Program-made: the position numbers and the translations under genes
The notes under the pieces: model-generated
The model's database searches: none
Told to the model about the DNA's origin: nothing
The model's input: the letters and a program-made list of their open reading frames with translations, nothing else
Source: Hyphomicrobiales bacterium
GTDB taxonomy: Bacteria > Pseudomonadota > Alphaproteobacteria > Rhizobiales > Xanthobacteraceae
Direction: 5' to 3'
DNA: 9,313 bases
Assembly: GCA_003164375.1 (NCBI GenBank)
Contig: PLTE01000275.1
Coordinates: 1-9,313, forward strand
Part shown: piece after piece, positions 6,715-9,313 of the stretch
Position numbering within the stretch: the first letter of the stretch is position 1
Layout: each line of letters starts with the position of its first letter

Positions 6715-6950
6715 GATGGCGGCTTTCACAGCGGAAAGAACAGAGAGGCTAGTCGATCGCGATAATTCGGTGGGGCAATAGCGGTTCACCTTTTACCGTG
6801 TCGCACCGTCACTGGGGAGGAAAGCTTCGCCGTGCAAGCCGACGCCGGACGAAGTCCAAATCCCGATAAACTGTAGAATTAACTGCCCGATAAGCGGTCA
6901 TTCGCGGCGATGCCGTGCCCGGGCATAAAGCGAGGAGTGCCTTTGCTTTG

Positions 6951-6966
6951 CTGCCCGGCCGGGCAG
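6951..6966. promoter_or_regulatory. 16-bp perfect palindrome
   Basis: CTGCCCGGCCGGGCAG reads identically on both strands. It lies about 240 bp ahead of pncB and 255 bp ahead of the FecR-domain gene. It could be a protein-binding site or part of a REP-type repeat. It is not a convincing terminator because no T run follows on either strand. Confidence 0.35.
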
Positions 6967-7033
6967 ACCGGCCAAGCGCATAGTCGCCGAGGCTCTTGAC
7001 GCTCGCGTTCCGGTGCCGCAATGCGGCTGCGTA

Positions 7034-7052
7034 TTCGATAAGTTCTATCGAA
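7034..7052. promoter_or_regulatory. Operator-like inverted repeat upstream of the FecR-domain gene
   Basis: TTCGATA and TATCGAA form 7-bp arms around a 5-nt centre (AGTTC). The site sits at the edge of the AT-rich patch, about 170 bp before the ATG and 40-70 bp upstream of the weak promoter-like sequence at 7095-7123. Geometry and AT content fit a dimeric transcription factor site. The regulator is unknown. Confidence 0.4.
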
Positions 7053-7094
7053 AAGTCAAAGGGATATGTGCTTTACCTTTTATTTACATTATTC

Positions 7095-7123
7095 TTGATT
7101 GCGCGGTGGAGTTGGCGCATTCT
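7095..7123 (+). promoter_or_regulatory. Weak candidate promoter for the FecR-domain gene
   Basis: TTGATT (7095-7100) lies 17 bp before CATTCT (7118-7123); TCTAAT at 7121 is an alternative -10 with a long spacer. The -35 match is reasonable and the -10 poor. Transcription from here would leave a leader of about 90 nt containing the CCGCAGC-C-GCTGCGG palindrome at 7133-7147. Confidence 0.25.
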
Positions 7124-7220
7124 AATCGTTGTCCGCAGCCGCTGCGGGTGGCGAGAGAGCGGTTGAGGACTTCGGGCAGGGACGGGGGATCTTTTAATCA
7201 CGCTCTAAGAGGGGCGGGGA

Positions 7221-9313
7221 ATGGCCGCTGCGTTTGATAGAGAGGGCAGTTTCGGGGCGCCAGCGTCCGTAATCCATTTCGATTCCGGCAGTCCCGCCCA
7301 CGCCGTCATTGTTCCGGACGCGGAACTCCTGTTCACGGCGAATTTCCGCCGCGCCGGACCCGATCTCATCCTTACCGGCGACGACGGCCGCCACCACATC
7401 ATCCCCGGCTATTTTGCGACCGAGCATCGGTCGGCTCTGGCTGCGCCAAACGGCGCCAGACTTTCGCCCAATCTCGTCGACCTCTTGGCCGGATCGCCCA
7501 CGCCCAACGAATATGCGCAGGCGCAGCCGACACCGCCGCCCGATGCGATCGGCAAAGTAGAAAAAGTCGTCGGTACCGTCACCGTGGTGCGCAACGGCGT
7601 CGCCGTCGGGCTCAATGTCGGCGACGCGGTCTACAAAAGCGACGTCATCCAGACCGGCGCCAACTCGGCCGTCGGCATCGGCTTTCCCGACGGCACTGCG
7701 CTCAACCTCGTCGCCAATACGAGGATGGCGCTCAACGACTATTCGTTCGATCCGAATTCGACGTCCAACGTCGCGTTGCTTAGTCTTGTCGAAGGCACGT
7801 TCTCCTTCGTCGCCGGCAAGGTCGCGCATTCCGGCGACATGAAGATCGAAACGCCGGTGGCGACGATGGGCATCCGCGGCACCACTGGCTGGGTGCAGGA
7901 GGTCGCCACCGTTACCGCGAATGTAGGCCAAGACTCCTACAGCTTTGCCGTAGTGCCCGATTACGGCACCAACCAAAGCGGTATGTATGATCTCATCGAC
8001 AACAACGGCAACGTCATCGCAACCGTTTCGCAGACTGGCTATCTGACACTGGTCACGCCACAGGGCATCGGCGCCGCGCCGATCATCACGACGCAGCCGC
8101 TTACAGCGTCCCAGCTGCAGTTCGAACAGCAAATCGTCCAGCAGGTTTTTCAGACGCTGAACCAACTCAACAATCCGAATCCTCAATCGAATCCCAGCAA
8201 CGGCAGCGGGACGCCGCAATCGCCAGAGCCAAACACTCTGCAGCAGCTCCTGCAAGAGAAGAGTTCGCCGTTCAATACCAACAACACCAACACGAATGGC
8301 GACAACAACGGCAGCGGTTCCACAACACAGAACGGCTCGAACCAAGCACAGAGCCAGCCGACTAAAGAGGCAACTTGGCTTTACGGCTCGGGAGGCAATT
8401 GGGCCGATCCGCTCGACTGGAGCGACGGCTGGGCGCCGTTTTCGTGGCAGACCATCGAGATCCTTCAACCGGTAACGGTGATCATCGACAGTCCCAACGC
8501 CGACTCCGGCCCCACCGCGACGGCCGCCCTGAATTTGTTGATCGGCCCAGGTGCGACGCTCGAGATCGTGAGCGGCGGATCGCTGTCTGTTTCGAATGAT
8601 GTCGATGTTTTCGGCACGATCGAAGTCAATTCGACCGGGATCGATCCGGCATTCACCGCCCAAGGCCCCGTGACCGTGTATGCTTCGGGCGAGATCGAAG
8701 CGATCGGCAGCAATGCGGCGATCTATTTTTTGGACTCCGTGGACAATTTAGGCACCATTGCCGCTGGCGATTACGGCGCGGCGTGGTTCGAGCAGGCCAC
8801 GACCACCAGTGAGTTCGGTGCGCTCATCGTCGCCAGCGATTACGGCGCCGTGACATTCGATCAAGGCAGCGTTCAAAACAGCGGCGCCATCGAGGCTGTG
8901 ACCGGCGGCACTGTCACCTTCAACCAGACCAGCGTTACCAACGAGACCGGCGCCGTCATTCTTTCGGAAGCGGGCGGCGTTCTGACGTTCAATCAGGGCA
9001 GCATCGACAATTTCGGCAACATTATCGCCGATACGGGCGCCCTGTCATTCCTACAGACGACGCTGACCAACGAAGTCGGCGGCCTCATCGAGGCCGAAAA
9101 CGGCGGTGTGTTGCTCATCAACGGCGGCGGCGCAATCGGCAACGCCGGTATCATTGCCGCGCAGAATGGCGGCACGGTCGTGCTCGAGGCCGTTGTGCTC
9201 CACAACACCGGCTCCATCGAGTTGAATTCGACCGGTTCGGCAAGCACCGTCGAGATCGGCGTCGTGACTCTCGATGACGGCGGCAAGGTTACGCTGTCGG
9301 ACTCCAGCGAGAA
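7221..9313 (+). CDS. FecR-domain, beta-solenoid repeat surface/secreted protein, incomplete at window end
   Basis: The frame is open from ATG 7221 to the last base (697 codons plus two bases, no stop), so the C terminus is missing. AGAGGGG at 7208-7214 is a good ribosome site, spaced 6 nt. Layout: an N-terminal module (about 30-95) with LLFTANFRRAGPDLILTG and PNLVDLLAGS; a FecR domain (about 109-230) with GKVEKVVGTVTVV, GDAVYKSDVIQTG and MGIRGTTG (216-223); a Gln/Asn/Ser-rich linker (292-384); a WLYGSGGNWADPLDWSDGWAP segment from 386, resembling the GNW...NW..G..P motif of many surface proteins; then about seven repeats of 21-23 residues from 517. No Sec signal peptide is visible, so export by a type I system is likely, with the signal in the missing C terminus. 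The usual context is large adhesins or matrix proteins of rhizobia. It is not a membrane sigma-regulator FecR: there is no transmembrane helix. Confidence 0.85.
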   Translation, partial: MAAAFDREGSFGAPASVIHFDSGSPAHAVIVPDAELLFTANFRRAGPDLILTGDDGRHHIIPGYFATEHRSALAAPNGARLSPNLVDLLAGSPTPNEYAQAQPTPPPDAIGKVEKVVGTVTVVRNGVAVGLNVGDAVYKSDVIQTGANSAVGIGFPDGTALNLVANTRMALNDYSFDPNSTSNVALLSLVEGTFSFVAGKVAHSGDMKIETPVATMGIRGTTGWVQEVATVTANVGQDSYSFAVVPDYGTNQSGMYDLIDNNGNVIATVSQTGYLTLVTPQGIGAAPIITTQPLTASQLQFEQQIVQQVFQTLNQLNNPNPQSNPSNGSGTPQSPEPNTLQQLLQEKSSPFNTNNTNTNGDNNGSGSTTQNGSNQAQSQPTKEATWLYGSGGNWADPLDWSDGWAPFSWQTIEILQPVTVIIDSPNADSGPTATAALNLLIGPGATLEIVSGGSLSVSNDVDVFGTIEVNSTGIDPAFTAQGPVTVYASGEIEAIGSNAAIYFLDSVDNLGTIAAGDYGAAWFEQATTTSEFGALIVASDYGAVTFDQGSVQNSGAIEAVTGGTVTFNQTSVTNETGAVILSEAGGVLTFNQGSIDNFGNIIADTGALSFLQTTLTNEVGGLIEAENGGVLLINGGGAIGNAGIIAAQNGGTVVLEAVVLHNTGSIELNSTGSASTVEIGVVTLDDGGKVTLSDSSE
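8769..9233 (+). repeat. Tandem 21-23-residue coding repeats (beta-solenoid type)
   Basis: Repeat units of the FecR-domain protein begin at residues 517, 540, 562, 585, 606, 628 and 650, giving spacings of 23, 22, 23, 21, 22 and 22. An approximate consensus is GG-x-V-T-F-N-Q-x-S-[VI]-x-N-x-G-x-I-x-A. The regular Gly/Asn turns alternating with short beta-prone runs fit one solenoid coil per repeat. The DNA copies differ, so this is an old amplification rather than a recent tandem duplication. The first unit (WFEQATTTSEFGALIVAS) and the last ones are most divergent. Confidence 0.65.

Larger units (their letters stand above)
6715..7220. other. Intergenic region between pncB and the FecR-domain gene
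   Basis: About 500 bases separate these divergent genes, and I see no supportable gene in them. They hold the 5' leaders of both genes, a direct repeat of CCCGATAA (6862-6869 and 6886-6893, 24 nt apart), a 16-bp perfect palindrome at 6951-6966, a 19-bp interrupted palindrome at 7034-7052, an AT-rich patch (about 7034-7128) in otherwise GC-rich DNA, and a small palindrome at 7133-7147. Small frames at 6809-7021 (minus) and 7013-7237 (plus) have no recognisable motif. The GC-rich part around 6900-6980 looks like a decayed extragenic repeat. Confidence 0.6.

Noticed and set aside
6809..7021. Small minus-strand frame of 70 codons upstream of pncB
   Set aside because: Its sequence looks like translated extragenic repeat DNA and includes the perfect palindrome; no conserved motif supports it.
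7013..7237. Small plus-strand frame overlapping the FecR-domain gene start
   Set aside because: No motif, no good ribosome site noticed, and it runs through the probable promoter and leader region.
7194..8663. A 489-codon minus-strand frame antisense to the FecR-domain gene
   Set aside because: The plus-strand frame has a recognisable FecR domain and a good ribosome site; the antisense product has no recognisable motif.
1..9313. CRISPR array, tRNA genes, insertion sequence or transposase, phage genes
   Set aside because: No regularly spaced direct repeats, tRNA-like cloverleaf, transposase frame or phage structural gene was seen in the window.

Overview
The window looks like chromosomal DNA from an alphaproteobacterium of the Hyphomicrobiales, probably close to Bradyrhizobium, Rhodopseudomonas or a relative. 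The evidence is the high GC content with strong third-position GC (which creates long meaningless antisense frames), frequent GTG starts with 4-bp GTGA overlaps, a CGTCATTGCGA-type extragenic palindrome familiar from these genera, and the character of the proteins. The genus is an inference.

Layout. Positions 1-240 hold a strongly foldable, apparently non-coding RNA that ends in an 18-bp stem enclosing two tetraloop hairpins and then seven T residues. I do not recognise its family, and its 5' end may lie outside the window. A degraded REP-like inverted repeat follows (243-358), then the leader of a plus-strand cluster: a class I (4Fe-4S) fumarase (509-2167), a class IIIb adenylate cyclase with an N-terminal sensor-like region (2178-3362), and an arylformamidase-like alpha/beta hydrolase (3359-4258). 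The spacing (10-nt gap, then a 4-bp GTGA overlap) suggests one transcript.

Convergent to this cluster are minus-strand genes: a small CxxC/CxxC zinc-ribbon protein (4263-4481), and the nicotinamidase pncA (4688-5353) downstream of nicotinate phosphoribosyltransferase pncB (5350-6714). pncB and pncA overlap by GTGA and encode consecutive steps of NAD salvage: nicotinamide to nicotinate to nicotinate mononucleotide. If the neighbouring hydrolase really is a kynurenine formamidase it would touch tryptophan-derived NAD synthesis, but that is only a hypothesis.

A gene-poor stretch of about 500 bases (6715-7220) contains several palindromes and an AT-rich patch. It leads into a large plus-strand gene (7221 to beyond the window end) that has no stop in the window. 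It encodes a probable surface or secreted protein: a conserved N-terminal module, a FecR domain, a Gln/Asn-rich linker, a GNW...DW...G..P motif segment and about seven 21-23-residue Gly/Asn-rich repeats typical of a beta-solenoid. It lacks a Sec signal peptide, which suggests type I secretion.

The most interesting items are the unidentified structured RNA at the left edge, the incomplete repeat protein at the right edge, and the palindromic sites upstream of it. The central genes are ordinary metabolism with a few unusual details.
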